DNA of 50,674 nt from Nocardioides sp. Its GTDB lineage: Bacteria; Actinomycetota; Actinomycetes; Propionibacteriales; Nocardioidaceae. This document shows, piece by piece, positions 32,713-42,790 of the stretch (its first letter is position 1; every line of letters begins with the position of its first letter). A model generated the notes under the pieces. That model was not told the DNA's origin. It did not search any database and worked only from the letters and a program-made list of their open reading frames with translations. Location of the stretch: contig JAJAYJ010000061.1 of assembly GCA_026786275.1 (NCBI GenBank), positions 1 through 50,674 of the forward strand, in the 5' to 3' direction. Position numbers and translations under genes: made by a program.

Positions 32713-33624
32713 GTGGGTCTGCAACTCCCCGAGCTGGTGGCCAGCACCCGGCGGCGTGCCCGCCGACTGGCCCTGCTGACGGTGCTCGGTCTCAGCGTCC
32801 TCCTGGTCAGCGGCTGCTCGGCCGACTCGCAGGGCCAGCTGAAGCGGCTCGCGATGCCCGAGCCCGCGTCGGCCCAGGGCGACGCGACCCTGCGCCTGTG
32901 GCAGGGCGCGTGGATCGCGGCCCTGGCGACCGGTTTCGTGGTCTGGGGCCTGATCGCGTACGTCGTGGTCAGGTTCCGTCGGCGCAACGACAACGAGATC
33001 CCCGTGCAGACGCGTTACAACCTGCCGCTGGAGATCTTCTACACGATCGCTCCCGTGATCATGGTCATCGCGTTCTTCGCCCAGACGGTCAAGACGCAGA
33101 ACACCGTGCTCGAGCAGTCCCCGACCCCCGACCACGTGGTCAAGGTCGTCGGCCAGAAGTGGTCGTGGACCTTCAACTACACCGGCGAGCAGGCCGTCGA
33201 CGAGCGCAACGTCTACGTCTCCGGCACGTCGGCCGTGATCCCCAAGCTGGTGCTGCCGGTCGGTGAGTCGGTCCGCTTCGACCTGTACTCGCCCGACGTC
33301 ATCCACGACTTCGGCGTGCCCGCGTTCCTGCTGAAGATGGACGTCATCCCGGGTCGGGTCAACAACTACGAGATCACCCCCACGGCGACCGGGACCTACC
33401 GGGGCGCCTGCTACGAGCTCTGCGGCACGTTCCACTCGCGGATGCTCTTCACGGTCGACGTCGTGACTCCTCAGGAGTACGACGCCTACCTGCAGGGCCT
33501 GCTCGAGACCGGGGTCAACGACTCCGACGCACCGATCCTTGGCGGCAACGACGCGTACACCCCAGCGGGCGGCGGCCTCGACACGATCGACATGCTGGGC
33601 ATCGACGAGGGAGACGAGCAGTGA
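32713..33624 (+). CDS. ctaC: cytochrome c oxidase subunit II
   Basis: Membrane-anchored CuA subunit of the aa3 oxidase. The 303-residue precursor has a lipoprotein signal with lipobox cysteine Cys35 (LLVSGCSAD). Two membrane segments follow (about 66-90 and 106-128). The outside domain has the CuA ligands in [14 protein letters not shown]. The aromatic electron-entry block [10 protein letters not shown] is present. The GTG at 32713 has GAGAGAGAGG seven bases upstream. The gene overlaps ctaD by four bases. TACTGT near 32660 may be the -10 of the ctaCDF operon. Confidence 0.96.
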   Translation: MGLQLPELVASTRRRARRLALLTVLGLSVLLVSGCSADSQGQLKRLAMPEPASAQGDATLRLWQGAWIAALATGFVVWGLIAYVVVRFRRRNDNEIPVQTRYNLPLEIFYTIAPVIMVIAFFAQTVKTQNTVLEQSPTPDHVVKVVGQKWSWTFNYTGEQAVDERNVYVSGTSAVIPKLVLPVGESVRFDLYSPDVIHDFGVPAFLLKMDVIPGRVNNYEITPTATGTYRGACYELCGTFHSRMLFTVDVVTPQEYDAYLQGLLETGVNDSDAPILGGNDAYTPAGGGLDTIDMLGIDEGDEQ

Positions 33625-35390
33625 CTGCCACCAGCGCCACCACCACGATGCGGTCGGACCTGACTGCGCGCAAGCCGCTGGGCCAGCAGCTGGTCCGGAT
33701 CCTCACCACCACCGACCACAAGCTGATCGGCAAGCTGTACCTCGGCACGTCGTTCGCCTGGTTCCTGCTCGCGGGCCTGATGGCCATGCTGATCCGCTCC
33801 GAGCTCGCGTTCCCGGGCCAGCAGGTCGTCAACGACGAGCTCTACAACCAGCTGTTCACGATGCACGGCACGATCATGCTGCTGCTGTTCGCGACGCCCT
33901 TGTTCTTCGGCTTCGCCAACGTGATCATGCCGCTGCAGATCGGTGCGCCCGACGTCGCCTTCCCGCGACTGAACATGTTCAGCTACTGGCTGTTCCTGAT
34001 CGGTGGGCTGATCGCGGCCGCGGGGTTCCTGACCCCCAGCGGTGCCGCGTCCTTCGGCTGGTTCGCCTACGTCCCGCTCTCGGACGCGGTCAACTCACCC
34101 GGCGTCGGTGGCGACCTGTGGATCATGGGCCTGTGGATGGCCGGCCTCGGCACCATCCTGGGTGCCGTCAACTTCATCACCACGATCATCTGCATGCGCG
34201 CGCCCGGGATGACGATGTTCCGGATGCCGATGTTCGTCTGGAACACGCTCGTCACCAGCCTGCTCGTGCTGATCGCGTTCCCGGTGCTCGCGGGTGCCTT
34301 GCTGATGCTCGAGGCCGACCGCCAGCTCGGCGCCCACGTCTTCGACTCCGCCCACGGCGGCGCGATCCTCTGGCAGCACCTGTTCTGGTTCTTCGGCCAC
34401 CCCGAGGTCTACATCATCGCGCTACCGTTCTTCGGCATCGTGACCGAGATCTTCCCGGTGTTCAGCCGCAAGCCGCTCTTCGGCTACATCGGCCTGGTCG
34501 GCGCGACGCTCGGCATCGCGATCCTCTCGGTCGCGGTGTGGGCCCACCACATGTTCGTGACCGGTGCGGTCGACCTGCCCTTCTTCTCGGGCATGACGTT
34601 CCTGATCGCGGTGCCCACCGGGGTCAAGTTCTTCAACTGGATCGGCACGATGTGGGGAGGGTCCCTGTCCTTCGACACCCCCATGCTGTGGGCGGTCGGC
34701 TTCCTCACGACCTTCCTTTTCGGCGGCCTGACCGGCATCATCCTGGCCAGCCCCCCGCTCGACTTCCACGTCTCCGACTCCTACTTCGTGGTGGCGCACT
34801 TCCACTACGTCGTGTTCGGCACCGTGGTGTTCGCGATGTTCGCCGGCTTCTACTTCTGGTGGCCCAAGATGACGGGTCGGATGCTGGACGAGCGTCTCGG
34901 CAAATTGCACTTCTGGCTGCTGTTCGTCGGCTTCCACACCACGTTCCTGGTCCAGCACTGGCTCGGGGTCGAGGGCATGCAGCGACGGATCGCCGACTAC
35001 CTGCCCACCGACGGCTTCACCACCCTCAACCAGGTCTCCACCGTGGGAGCCTTCTTGCTGGGCGCCTCCACGCTGCCGTTCCTCTACAACGTCTACATCT
35101 CCCGCAAGTCGCCCTTGGTCGAGACCGACGACCCGTGGGGCTGGGGCCGTTCGCTCGAGTGGGCCACCAGCTGCCCGCCGCCGCGCCACAACTTCGTGAC
35201 GATCCCCCGGATCCGCTCGGAGTCCCCGGCCTTCGACCTGCACCACCCGGAGATCGCGGCCATGGAGATGGAGCAGAACCAGGCTGCGGCGCACGGCAAT
35301 TTCGCCGATGCTCCCGACATGGAGGGTCGCGGCGAGCACCTGTCGAAGCAGATGGGGGACAACGACGTGCAGGAAGGTCCCCGCCGATGA
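33621..35390 (+). CDS. ctaD: cytochrome c oxidase subunit I
   Basis: Catalytic haem-copper subunit of the aa3 oxidase, reducing oxygen and pumping protons. The 589-residue protein has twelve expected membrane helices and all landmark histidines: MHGTIMLLL for haem a, [11 protein letters not shown] for CuB with the cross-linked Tyr, WAHHMFVTG for CuB, and VAHFHYV for haems a3 and a. The C-terminal tail is long and acidic/Gln-rich, as in other actinobacteria. The GTG start overlaps the ctaC stop, and the stop overlaps ctaF. In M. tuberculosis ctaD lies elsewhere, so this arrangement is the fuller operon. Confidence 0.98.
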   Translation: MTATSATTTMRSDLTARKPLGQQLVRILTTTDHKLIGKLYLGTSFAWFLLAGLMAMLIRSELAFPGQQVVNDELYNQLFTMHGTIMLLLFATPLFFGFANVIMPLQIGAPDVAFPRLNMFSYWLFLIGGLIAAAGFLTPSGAASFGWFAYVPLSDAVNSPGVGGDLWIMGLWMAGLGTILGAVNFITTIICMRAPGMTMFRMPMFVWNTLVTSLLVLIAFPVLAGALLMLEADRQLGAHVFDSAHGGAILWQHLFWFFGHPEVYIIALPFFGIVTEIFPVFSRKPLFGYIGLVGATLGIAILSVAVWAHHMFVTGAVDLPFFSGMTFLIAVPTGVKFFNWIGTMWGGSLSFDTPMLWAVGFLTTFLFGGLTGIILASPPLDFHVSDSYFVVAHFHYVVFGTVVFAMFAGFYFWWPKMTGRMLDERLGKLHFWLLFVGFHTTFLVQHWLGVEGMQRRIADYLPTDGFTTLNQVSTVGAFLLGASTLPFLYNVYISRKSPLVETDDPWGWGRSLEWATSCPPPRHNFVTIPRIRSESPAFDLHHPEIAAMEMEQNQAAAHGNFADAPDMEGRGEHLSKQMGDNDVQEGPRR

Positions 35391-35803
35391 AGGCCGAGGC
35401 TTGGGTCTTCGCGATCTGTACCGTCTTCTTCATCCTGGTCTCGCCCGCCTACTGGTTCGTGACTGCGGCGAGCGAGGAGGGCGGTGACTGGACGGGCACC
35501 TCCGCCCTCACGATGACCACCCTCCTGACGCTGATGGTGACCCTCTACCTCGGCTTCCACGCCAAGAAGATGGATCCCCGTCCGGAGGATCGCAACGACG
35601 CCGAGATCGCCGACGGAGCGGGCGAGCTGGGGTTCTTCCCCCCGTACTCCTGGTGGCCGCTGTGGGCCGCCGCGACGCTCGGGGTCTGCGTCTTCGGCGT
35701 GGCCACGTCCGCCTGGTGGTTGTTCATCATCGGTATCGCCCTGGGTGCGGTCGCGCTGTCCGGCTGGATCTACGAGTACTACCGCGGTGAGCACGCGCAC
35801 TGA
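35387..35803 (+). CDS. ctaF: actinobacterial cytochrome c oxidase subunit IV
   Basis: Small membrane subunit specific to the actinobacterial bcc-aa3 supercomplex. The 138-residue protein begins [15 protein letters not shown] and has about four membrane segments arranged as two pairs, separated by a conserved soluble loop with [11 protein letters not shown] and [11 protein letters not shown]. The track places it inside a 754-residue ORF that shadows ctaD; the ATG at 35387 overlaps the ctaD stop and follows AGGAAGG. It is the last gene of ctaC-ctaD-ctaF. Confidence 0.95.
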   Translation: MKAEAWVFAICTVFFILVSPAYWFVTAASEEGGDWTGTSALTMTTLLTLMVTLYLGFHAKKMDPRPEDRNDAEIADGAGELGFFPPYSWWPLWAAATLGVCVFGVATSAWWLFIIGIALGAVALSGWIYEYYRGEHAH

Positions 35804-35831
35804 CCCATCCGCCGCCACCAGCGACGAGGAG

Positions 35832-35858
35832 CCCCGGAGACCGACACGGTCGCCGGGG
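35832..35858 (+). terminator. terminator after ctaCDF
   Basis: CCCCGG/CCGGGG and GACC/GGTC stems stack with one A-G mismatch around a five-base loop, followed by TT, 29 bases after the ctaF stop. Confidence 0.65.
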
Positions 35859-35939
35859 TTCTCCGGTTGTGGGGGACAGTTGGTTCAATGGGCACAGCAG
35901 CACCATCGCTCGCCCTGATCACCCCTCTTGGGAGACTCC

Positions 35940-37205
35940 ATGTCGCTCGCCCTCAGCCGTGCCCACCTGCGCTCCTGGCGCGACCCCGGCTCGGCCGTGG
36001 CCGCAGCCGTCCTCGGCGCTGCGCTGCTGGCCGGGTGTGACGCGGGACAGGCCCTGCCGGGCGCCCAGGACGGGGCCGGGTCCCCGTCGGCACCTGATGC
36101 CGGCACGGCGAGCCCGGACGAGTCGTCCTCGCGGGCTGCGGAGGTCGAGGCGACCCTGCGGCCCAGCATCGCCAACCGAGCCGACGGCGTCGCCGTCGAC
36201 ACCCCGTTCGACGTCGTGGCCGGCGACGGCACCATCTCGAGCCTGACCGTCACCGGTTCCGGAGGGGTCGGCGAGCTGGTGGGTGAGATGGCGGAGGACC
36301 GCTGGACGGCCACCGGCCGGCTCGAGCCCGGTACGACCTACCAGGTCGCGGCCCAGATGCAGGACAGCACCGGCGACACGGTGACCCGTCGTACCAGCTT
36401 CAGCACCGAGAACCTCTCTCTCGACCAGCAGACCTACCCGTCCCTGGCTCCGCTGCAGGGCGAGACGGTCGGTGTCGGGATGCCGGTCGTGGTGACGTTC
36501 GACGTACCGGTCACGGACCGGGCCGGCATCGAGGAGCACCTCTCGGTCCAGACGACCCCGGCTCAGACCGGGACCTGGCGCTGGCTCAGTGACACCGAGG
36601 TGCACTACCGGCCGCGGCAGTACTGGCAGGCTGGCACCCAGGTGACGGTCGACGTGGATATCAACAGCGTGCCCGCCGGCAACGGGGTCTACGGACAGGA
36701 GAGCCGCACGGTCGACTTCACCGTGGGCGACGCCCACATCTACCGGGTCGACGCCGCACGCTACGAGATGCAGGTCTTTGCCAATGACGAGCTGCTACGC
36801 ACCATCCCGATCACCACGGGCAAGGCCGGGTTCATCACCCGCTCGGGCACCAAGGTCATCGTCGAGAAGTTCGAGAGCAGACGGATGAACTCCGAGACCG
36901 TCGGCATTCCGGCCGGCTCGGCGGACGCCTACGACATCGACGACGTGCAGTACGCGATGCGGCTGACCTACTCGGGCGAGTTCCTGCACGCGGCCCCGTG
37001 GTCGGTGGGCTCCCAGGGCAACGCCAACGTCTCCCACGGCTGCACGGGCATGTCGACGACGAACGCGCAGTGGCTCTTCGAGCTGAGCCGGCGCGGTGAT
37101 GTCGTCGAGTACACCGGCACCGACCGTCCGATGACCCTCGACAACGGGTACGGCGACTGGAACGAGTCGTTCAAGCAGGCCAGGGCCGAGTCCGCACTCG
37201 GCTGA
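35940..37205 (+). CDS. L,D-transpeptidase lipoprotein (Ig-like plus YkuD domains)
   Basis: Predicted cell-wall enzyme making 3-3 cross-links between diaminopimelate residues of peptidoglycan. The 421-residue precursor has a signal peptide with lipobox cysteine (LLAGCDAG) and an acidic Pro/Ser linker. Two Ig-like beta domains cover about 75-265, including FDVPVTDRAGIEEHLSV. The catalytic YkuD domain covers about 270-400, with His366 and Cys368 in VSHGCTGMS. This is the layout of mycobacterial LdtMt2-type enzymes. ATG 35940 follows GGGAG. It is placed between ctaCDF and the convergent ctaE-qcrCAB operon. Confidence 0.93.
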   Translation: MSLALSRAHLRSWRDPGSAVAAAVLGAALLAGCDAGQALPGAQDGAGSPSAPDAGTASPDESSSRAAEVEATLRPSIANRADGVAVDTPFDVVAGDGTISSLTVTGSGGVGELVGEMAEDRWTATGRLEPGTTYQVAAQMQDSTGDTVTRRTSFSTENLSLDQQTYPSLAPLQGETVGVGMPVVVTFDVPVTDRAGIEEHLSVQTTPAQTGTWRWLSDTEVHYRPRQYWQAGTQVTVDVDINSVPAGNGVYGQESRTVDFTVGDAHIYRVDAARYEMQVFANDELLRTIPITTGKAGFITRSGTKVIVEKFESRRMNSETVGIPAGSADAYDIDDVQYAMRLTYSGEFLHAAPWSVGSQGNANVSHGCTGMSTTNAQWLFELSRRGDVVEYTGTDRPMTLDNGYGDWNESFKQARAESALG

Positions 37206-37278
37206 GCTGGCCGCGCTCGGGCTCTGGCGTCGACCCGCACCTGGTCCCGGTACCTGTCGCTGCGGACGGCCACGGGCA

Positions 37279-37319
37279 TGAGCAAGGGCCCTGGACCAGT
37301 GGTCCGGGGCCCTTGCTCA
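37279..37319. terminator. bidirectional terminator between the transpeptidase and qcrB
   Basis: TGAGCAAGGGCCC/GGGCCCTTGCTCA gives 13 base pairs, then a mismatch, then GGACC/GGTCC around an AGT loop. It separates convergent genes. The core AAGGGCCC-N-GGAC design repeats the hairpin at 29798-29844. Confidence 0.85.
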
Positions 37320-37331
37320 CGCCTATGGTGC

Positions 37332-39080
37332 TCAGTCCTTGCGCAGTGGCTCACCCTCGAGCTCGTGCTTGCCGTCGAACTGGTGACCGTCCGCGGGTCG
37401 ACCCTCCATGGCGGCCGCGAGCTCGTGCTCGTGGTCGGCGTGGTGGTGAGCCTCGGTGAGCTCGTCGCGGGTCGGCGCCTGGATGTTGTCGGCGTACATC
37501 AGCGTGCGCAGGCGACGGCGCAGACCGTCGAGAGGACCACTGGGGCCCTGGACACCGTTCGCATCGACGGTGGTGGTGACGTCGTCGTCGACCGGATCCC
37601 GGTCACGCACGGTGAGCGTGTAGGCGCTCTCCTGCGCGATCGGCAGGTGGCGCTCGGTGTAGCCGCCCTCCGGCGAACGCATCAGCACACCCGTCTCGTA
37701 GCCGTGCAGCAGCGTCTCGTTGTCGCTGCGCTGCAGGGAGATGCACCAACGACGCGTCAGGATGAACGCGATCACCGGACCGACGAACACGGCCCCTCGC
37801 ATGAAGTAGGTGATCTGGTTGATGCTGAGGTGCAGCTTGATGGCAATGATGTCGTTGCCCGCGGCGGCCCACAGCAGGCCGTAGAGGGTCATCAGCGACA
37901 CCATGAAGGCGGTGCGCGAGGGTGCGTTGCGCGGCCGCTCGAGCAGGTGGTGGTTGCGCTTGTCCCCGGTGATCCAGGCCTCGATGAAGGGCAGGACCAG
38001 CAGGATCGTGAACAGCACCCCGGGTAGCACGATGATCGGAAGGAAGACGTTCCACGGCAGCGTGTAGCCGAAGAGGTGCGTCTCGAGGCCCGGCATGATT
38101 CGCAGGGCACCGTCGGGCATGCCCATGTACCAGTCGGGCTGGGAGCCCGCGGTCACCTTGGACGGGTCGTAGGGGCCGTAGAGCCAGACCGGGTTGATCG
38201 TCAGGATCCCGCCCATCACCGTGGCGAGGCCGAAGACGATGAAGAAGAATCCACCGGCCTTGGCGGCGTACACGGGGAGCATCGGGAAACCGACGACATT
38301 CTGCTCGGTACGGCCGGGGCCGGGCCACTGCGTGTGCTTGTGATAGACGAGCAGCAGCATGTGGGCCGCGATCAGACCCAGCAGCAGGCCCGGGATGAGC
38401 AGCACGTGGATGGTGTAGAGGCGCGGGATGATGGACTCGCCCGGGAACTCACCACCGAACAGGAAGAACGACACGTAGGTGCCGACGACCGGGATGGACT
38501 TCATGAAGCCGTCCGCGGACCGGATGCCGGTGCCCGAGAGCAGGTCGTCGGGCAGGGAGTAGCCGGTGAAGCCCTCGAGCATGCCGAGGATGAGCAGCAG
38601 GCAGCCGATCACCCAGTTGAGCTCGCGGGGCTTGCGGTGGGCGCCGGTGAAGTACACCCGGAGCAGGTGGATGAACATGGAGGCGATGAAGAGCATCGCC
38701 GCCCAGTGGTGCATCTGGCGTAGCAGCAGGCCGCCGCGCACGTCGAACGACAGCTTGAGGCTGGAGGCGTAGGCCTCCGACATCTCGATGCCCCGGAGCT
38801 GGTCGTAGGAGCCGTTGTAGGTCACCTCACCCATGCTCGGGACGTACCAGAGGGTCAGGAACACGCCGCTGAGCAGCAGTACGACGAAGGACCACAGGGC
38901 GATCTCGCCGAGCATGAACGACCAGTGGTCGGGGAAGACCTTGCGCAGGTTCTTCTTGGCCAGGGTGGCGATGCCGAGGCGCTCGTCGGCCCAGTTGGCC
39001 GCCGCTCCCGCCTTGCTGGGCTTTTTCGCGATGGCGGCGGAGCTGTTGCTCGTGGCCACCTTGCTGGTGTCGACACTCAT
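37332..39080 (-). CDS. qcrB: cytochrome bc1 complex cytochrome b subunit
   Basis: Quinol-oxidising cytochrome b of the actinobacterial bcc complex. The 582-residue protein has eight or more membrane helices, haem-ligating histidines in RQMHHWAAMLF and MFIHLLRVYFTG, and further ones in YTIHVLLIPG and AAHMLLLVYH. The Qo-site block appears as PDWYMGMPDG in place of PEWY, normal for actinobacteria. A long soluble C-terminus of about 130 residues is His/Asp/Glu-rich at its end. The start overlaps the qcrA stop (ATGA). It is the last gene of ctaE-qcrC-qcrA-qcrB. Confidence 0.97.
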   Translation of the reverse strand: MSVDTSKVATSNSSAAIAKKPSKAGAAANWADERLGIATLAKKNLRKVFPDHWSFMLGEIALWSFVVLLLSGVFLTLWYVPSMGEVTYNGSYDQLRGIEMSEAYASSLKLSFDVRGGLLLRQMHHWAAMLFIASMFIHLLRVYFTGAHRKPRELNWVIGCLLLILGMLEGFTGYSLPDDLLSGTGIRSADGFMKSIPVVGTYVSFFLFGGEFPGESIIPRLYTIHVLLIPGLLLGLIAAHMLLLVYHKHTQWPGPGRTEQNVVGFPMLPVYAAKAGGFFFIVFGLATVMGGILTINPVWLYGPYDPSKVTAGSQPDWYMGMPDGALRIMPGLETHLFGYTLPWNVFLPIIVLPGVLFTILLVLPFIEAWITGDKRNHHLLERPRNAPSRTAFMVSLMTLYGLLWAAAGNDIIAIKLHLSINQITYFMRGAVFVGPVIAFILTRRWCISLQRSDNETLLHGYETGVLMRSPEGGYTERHLPIAQESAYTLTVRDRDPVDDDVTTTVDANGVQGPSGPLDGLRRRLRTLMYADNIQAPTRDELTEAHHHADHEHELAAAMEGRPADGHQFDGKHELEGEPLRKD

Positions 39081-40132
39081 CCGGAGTCACGCCCCCAATA
39101 GCTCGGTCCAACAGGTTCGGTGAAGTCGCTCTGGGCGACGAGGTAACCATCGGCGTCCACGGCCAGCGGGAGCTGGGGGAGCGGACGGGCGGCAGGCCCG
39201 AAGACCACCTTTGCCGCGTCGGCCAGGTCGAAGGTCGACTGGTGACAGGGGCACAGGAGGTGGTGGGTCTTGCGTTCGTTGAGCGAGATCGGGCACCCGA
39301 CGTGGGTGCAGATCTTGGAGTAGCAGAGGATGCCGTCGACGGACCAGTTCTCGCGACCGGGGCCGGGGGTGTTGTCGTCGGGGTCCATGCGCAGCAGGAT
39401 CACCGCGGCCTTGGACTTGGCGACCTGGAGCTCGACGCCCTCGAGGACGTGCTCGCCCTCCTCGTCGACGGCGAAGATGATCTCCGGCTCGGCGTTCACG
39501 AGGTCGCCGATCTCGAGGTCGGCGGCCCGGATCGGGGTGCCGACCACGTCCCGCACGACGCGCATGCCCTGGGTCCACACGGTCGACTCCAGCTTGTCTC
39601 CCGGCAGCGGACCGAGGTCGCGCAGCAGGACCACGACCGGAGCCAGCAGGATCGTCACGGAGCCGAGCAGCGTGTTGCGGATCAGCGGGCGCCGGGCGAT
39701 CCCGGACTCCTCGGTGCCCTGGGACAGCGCGGCCAGCGTGGCCTCGCGATCCTCGGGCGGGGAGGCCGCCGGGTGGCGCATCTCGATGATCTCGTGGTCG
39801 TCCATCAGCTTGCGGGCCCACTGGATGACGCCGATACCGATGAAGAGCAGCGCGCCGCCGAAGCTGAGGCCGAGGGCGACGTTGGACGCACCGGAGCCGA
39901 GGAAGACCGTGGGGTTGTCACCGACCTTGAGCGCGAAGTAGGAGACCAGGAAGAGCACGGCGCACACCATGGAGAGCACGAAGAGCGAGGCGACCTGGCG
40001 CTCGGCTCGCTTCTCGAGGCGCGGGTCAACGTCCGTGGGGCGCCACAGGTGCGCCGGCAGCCCCGGGTCGGAGACCGAGTCGTTGATGGCGGGCAGGTTG
40101 TCGTGCTGCGGGTCGTGCTGGAGATCGGTCAC
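39077..40132 (-). CDS. qcrA: Rieske iron-sulfur subunit of the bcc complex
   Basis: Carries electrons from quinol to the dihaem cytochrome c. The 351-residue protein has the actinobacterial layout: a soluble N-terminus (about 1-45), three membrane segments (about 50-70, 85-108 and 157-175) and a C-terminal Rieske domain. Its 2Fe-2S ligands are in CTHVGCPI and CPCHQSTFD. The GTG start overlaps the qcrC stop by four bases, and the stop overlaps qcrB. Confidence 0.97.
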   Translation of the reverse strand: MTDLQHDPQHDNLPAINDSVSDPGLPAHLWRPTDVDPRLEKRAERQVASLFVLSMVCAVLFLVSYFALKVGDNPTVFLGSGASNVALGLSFGGALLFIGIGVIQWARKLMDDHEIIEMRHPAASPPEDREATLAALSQGTEESGIARRPLIRNTLLGSVTILLAPVVVLLRDLGPLPGDKLESTVWTQGMRVVRDVVGTPIRAADLEIGDLVNAEPEIIFAVDEEGEHVLEGVELQVAKSKAAVILLRMDPDDNTPGPGRENWSVDGILCYSKICTHVGCPISLNERKTHHLLCPCHQSTFDLADAAKVVFGPAARPLPQLPLAVDADGYLVAQSDFTEPVGPSYWGRDSG

Positions 40133-41001
40133 GCTGCCTCTCCCTTCTGCTTGGTCGTGCGCGTGGTGTGCGCCGCGATCCAGATCGCGAAGCCAACCAG
40201 ACCGCCGATGCCGACGACCCAGGCGAACAGGCCCTCGACGACGGGCCCGAGACCGCCGAGCTCGAAGCCGCCGTACTTCGGCAGCTCGCGCAGGGAGGTC
40301 AGGTAGGCGATGACGTCGCGCTTCTCGTCCGGGTTCAGGTTGCCGCCGGAGAAACTGGGCATGTTGCCCGGTCCGGTCAACAGCGCCTCGTAGATGTGCT
40401 CCGGTGTGGTGTTGCTGAGGTTGGGTGCGGCGCCACCGCGGGGCATGGCGCCACCCTTGCCGGCGTAGTTGTGGCAGGCCGTGCAGTTGGTCAGGAAGAT
40501 CTGGCCCCCGCGCTGGATGGCCTCCTCACGCTCGGTCTCGGAGAGGCCGGCCAGGCTGTAGTCGGCCTCGGCGGGCACGGCGGGTCCGGGCGCGAGGCTG
40601 GCGACGAAGGCGGCCATGGCCTCGATCTCGGCGTCGTCGTAGGTCGTGGGCTTGGTCGCACCCTGGGCGCCCGGCTGAGCCAGCGGCATCCGGCCGGTGC
40701 CGACCTGGAAGTCGACCGCCGCGGCACCGACGCCGGCGAGGGGCGGGCCGATGTTGGCGCCGTTGACGGTGAGGTTGCCCTCGCCGTTCTGCCCGTGGCA
40801 GTAGGCGCAGCCGACCAGGAACAGCTCGCGACCCTGCTCGACGAGCTCGGTGTCGCTCGCGGTGGTCTCGGCCTGGGCGGGCGCGAACGCGGAGTACAGG
40901 CCACCGGTGAGCAGCAGCCCGAGCACCATCAGCACCAGGCCCACGAAGGGGCGGCGACGATGCCGGGAGAGCCGGCCGGCGGAGCGGTTCAGGAGACGCA
41001 C
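40129..41001 (-). CDS. qcrC: dihaem cytochrome c subunit of the bcc complex
   Basis: Hard-wired electron bridge from the bcc complex to cytochrome oxidase in actinobacteria, which often lack soluble cytochrome c. The 290-residue product has an N-terminal membrane anchor (about 18-38) and two haem c sites: CAYCH (Cys65, Cys68, His69) and CTACH (about residue 170). Methionine ligands are likely in GRMPL and NMPSF, and a C-terminal membrane helix follows. The GTG start has AAGGA six bases upstream. It lies 55 bases after ctaE. Confidence 0.97.
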   Translation of the reverse strand: MRLLNRSAGRLSRHRRRPFVGLVLMVLGLLLTGGLYSAFAPAQAETTASDTELVEQGRELFLVGCAYCHGQNGEGNLTVNGANIGPPLAGVGAAAVDFQVGTGRMPLAQPGAQGATKPTTYDDAEIEAMAAFVASLAPGPAVPAEADYSLAGLSETEREEAIQRGGQIFLTNCTACHNYAGKGGAMPRGGAAPNLSNTTPEHIYEALLTGPGNMPSFSGGNLNPDEKRDVIAYLTSLRELPKYGGFELGGLGPVVEGLFAWVVGIGGLVGFAIWIAAHTTRTTKQKGEAA

Positions 41002-41056
41002 GACAAGTCCTTGCGGGTCTGGAGGGTCACAGCGGCGTTCGCGGTGGCGGGGGAGA

Positions 41057-41701
41057 TCACTTGATCAGGTAGATCGTCGCGAAGAGACCGATCCACACGA
41101 CGTCGACGAAGTGCCAGTAGTACGAGACGACGATCGCGCTGACCGCCTGCTCGTGGGTGAATCTCCTGGCGATCAGCGTGCGGCCCAGGACCAGGAGAAA
41201 GGCGATCAGACCACCGGTCACGTGGAGCCCGTGGAAGCCGGTGGTGAGGTAGAACATCGAGCCGTAAGCGGAGTCCTGGATGGTCACGCCCTCCTGCACC
41301 AGGTTGGCGTACTCGACGGCCTGGCCAGCGATGAACACCGCACCCATCAGGTAGGTCATCGAGAACCACTCCCGGAAGCCCCAGCCCTTGACCTGGAACA
41401 GGGACCCGGCCCGGCCGACCTGGCCGCGCTCGGCGGCAAACACCCCGAGCTGGCAGGTCAGGGAGGAGAGCACCAGGATCGTGGTGTTGACCGAGGCGAA
41501 CGGCACATCGAGGATGCCGGTGTTCTGCGACCACAGCTCGGGACTCACCGAACGGATGGTGAAGTAGGCCGCGAACAGTGCGGCGAAGAACATCAGCTCG
41601 CTCGAGAGCCAGACGATGGTCCCGACGGCGACCATGCTCGGACGGTCGTGATGACCGTGGAGCCGGGAAGCCGGGATAGTTGCAGAAGCAGTCGTCGCCA
41701 C
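41057..41701 (-). CDS. ctaE: cytochrome c oxidase subunit III
   Basis: Membrane subunit III of the aa3 oxidase. The 214-residue protein has five predicted membrane helices with family blocks [30 protein letters not shown] and [14 protein letters not shown]. The track ORF extends far upstream as a shadow of ctaG. The GTG at 41701 gives normal length, and a CATAAT box ends six bases before it. First gene of ctaE-qcrC-qcrA-qcrB, so oxidase and bcc subunits are expressed together, matching their supercomplex. Confidence 0.96.
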   Translation of the reverse strand: MATTASATIPASRLHGHHDRPSMVAVGTIVWLSSELMFFAALFAAYFTIRSVSPELWSQNTGILDVPFASVNTTILVLSSLTCQLGVFAAERGQVGRAGSLFQVKGWGFREWFSMTYLMGAVFIAGQAVEYANLVQEGVTIQDSAYGSMFYLTTGFHGLHVTGGLIAFLLVLGRTLIARRFTHEQAVSAIVVSYYWHFVDVVWIGLFATIYLIK

Positions 41702-41707
41702 GCAACC

Positions 41708-41713
41708 ATTATG
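41708..41713 (-). promoter_or_regulatory. -10 box for the leaderless ctaE-qcrCAB mRNA
   Basis: CATAAT on the minus strand ends six bases before the ctaE GTG. It lies in a 75-base gap shared with the divergent ctaG promoter. A seven-base-pair hairpin, CCCCGGG/CCCGGGG at 41743-41760, lies between the two. Confidence 0.55.
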
Positions 41714-41763
41714 GCCCCTGCCCTCCACGCAGGCACCACACCCCCCGGGTTTCCCCGGGGTCA

Positions 41764-41769
41764 TAAAGT
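41764..41769 (+). promoter_or_regulatory. -10 box for leaderless ctaG mRNA
   Basis: TAAAGT ends seven bases before the GTG at 41777, favouring this start over the ATG at 41780. Confidence 0.45.
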
Positions 41770-41776
41770 TCACACC

Positions 41777-42748
41777 GTGATGCCCGCCCTGCTGCCCCTC
41801 GTGCCTGAGCGCCTGACCGGTGCGTTGGCGGCGGCCTCGGCCCAGGACGTGCTGCCGGCCTTCAATCCGAGCCGGCTGCTGAGCGAGGCGGGCCTGGCCC
41901 CGCTGCCGTTCGTCATCGTCGTGTGGGTGGGGGGCCTCTACCTCACCGGAGTGCACGTCCTGCACCGGCGCGGCGACCGGTGGCCGGTGGGCCGCACGAT
42001 CTCGTTCGTCGCGCTGGGCCTGGGGTCCTTCGCGTTCGCCACGATGTCGGGGCTCGCGGCCTACGACACCACGCTGCTCTCGGCCCACATGGTGCAGCAC
42101 ATGATCCTGTCGATGCTGGTCCCGCTGGCCCTCGCTCTGGGGGCGCCGGTCACCCTGGCGCTGCGCACGCTGCCCGCACGCCCCCGACGCTGGCTGCTGG
42201 CGGTGCTGCACTCGCCGCTGGCCAGGGTGCTGTCGTTCGCCCCGCTGACGTTCCTGCTCTACATCCTCTCGCCGTGGGCCCTCTACTACTCCGGCTGGTA
42301 CGACGCGTCGCTGGCGTCGCCGTACATCCACGAGGCCATGCACGTGCACCTGGTCTCCGTCGGCGCGTTGTTCTTCTGGCCCCTGATGGGCATCGACCCG
42401 CTGCCCGGGCGGGTGGGCTACCCGTTCCGGGTCCTGCTGACCGTGCTGACCCTGCCCTTCCACGCCTTCCTGGGCGTCACCATCATGGGCCAGCAGACGC
42501 TGCTCGGCGCGTCGCACTACCTCGCGCTGCGCGAAGGTCCGATGGCGTCGTGGTTGCCCGACCCGCTCGAGGACCAGCACCTGGCCGGTGGGATCCTCTG
42601 GGGCTCGGGCGACCTGATCGGGCTGGTGTTCTTCGGCGTGCTGTTCGTGCAGTGGGTGCGGTCCTCGATGGCCGAGGCCAAGCGGGAGGACCGGCGCCTG
42701 GACCTGATGGAGGCCCGCGAGCGCTCGAGCAGCACCGGGACGCCCTGA
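41777..42748 (+). CDS. ctaG: CtaG-type cytochrome c oxidase assembly protein
   Basis: Membrane protein of the caa3_CtaG family involved in oxidase assembly, probably copper delivery. The 323-residue product has about seven or eight membrane segments with histidine-rich family blocks: [47 protein letters not shown] and [15 protein letters not shown]. The C-terminus is a short charged tail. The track ORF begins far upstream only because the opposite-strand genes leave this frame open. Divergent from ctaE, whose product belongs to the enzyme it helps assemble. Confidence 0.93.
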   Translation: MMPALLPLVPERLTGALAAASAQDVLPAFNPSRLLSEAGLAPLPFVIVVWVGGLYLTGVHVLHRRGDRWPVGRTISFVALGLGSFAFATMSGLAAYDTTLLSAHMVQHMILSMLVPLALALGAPVTLALRTLPARPRRWLLAVLHSPLARVLSFAPLTFLLYILSPWALYYSGWYDASLASPYIHEAMHVHLVSVGALFFWPLMGIDPLPGRVGYPFRVLLTVLTLPFHAFLGVTIMGQQTLLGASHYLALREGPMASWLPDPLEDQHLAGGILWGSGDLIGLVFFGVLFVQWVRSSMAEAKREDRRLDLMEARERSSSTGTP

Positions 42749-42778
42749 TCCCCTGATCCCCAGATCCGGTCGATGACC

Positions 42779-42784
42779 TACGAT
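42779..42784 (+). promoter_or_regulatory. -10 box for the leaderless receiver-like gene
   Basis: TACGAT ends six bases before the GTG at 42791. It supports that start over the ATG at 42773, which lies upstream of the box. Confidence 0.5.
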
Positions 42785-42790
42785 TCGGGG

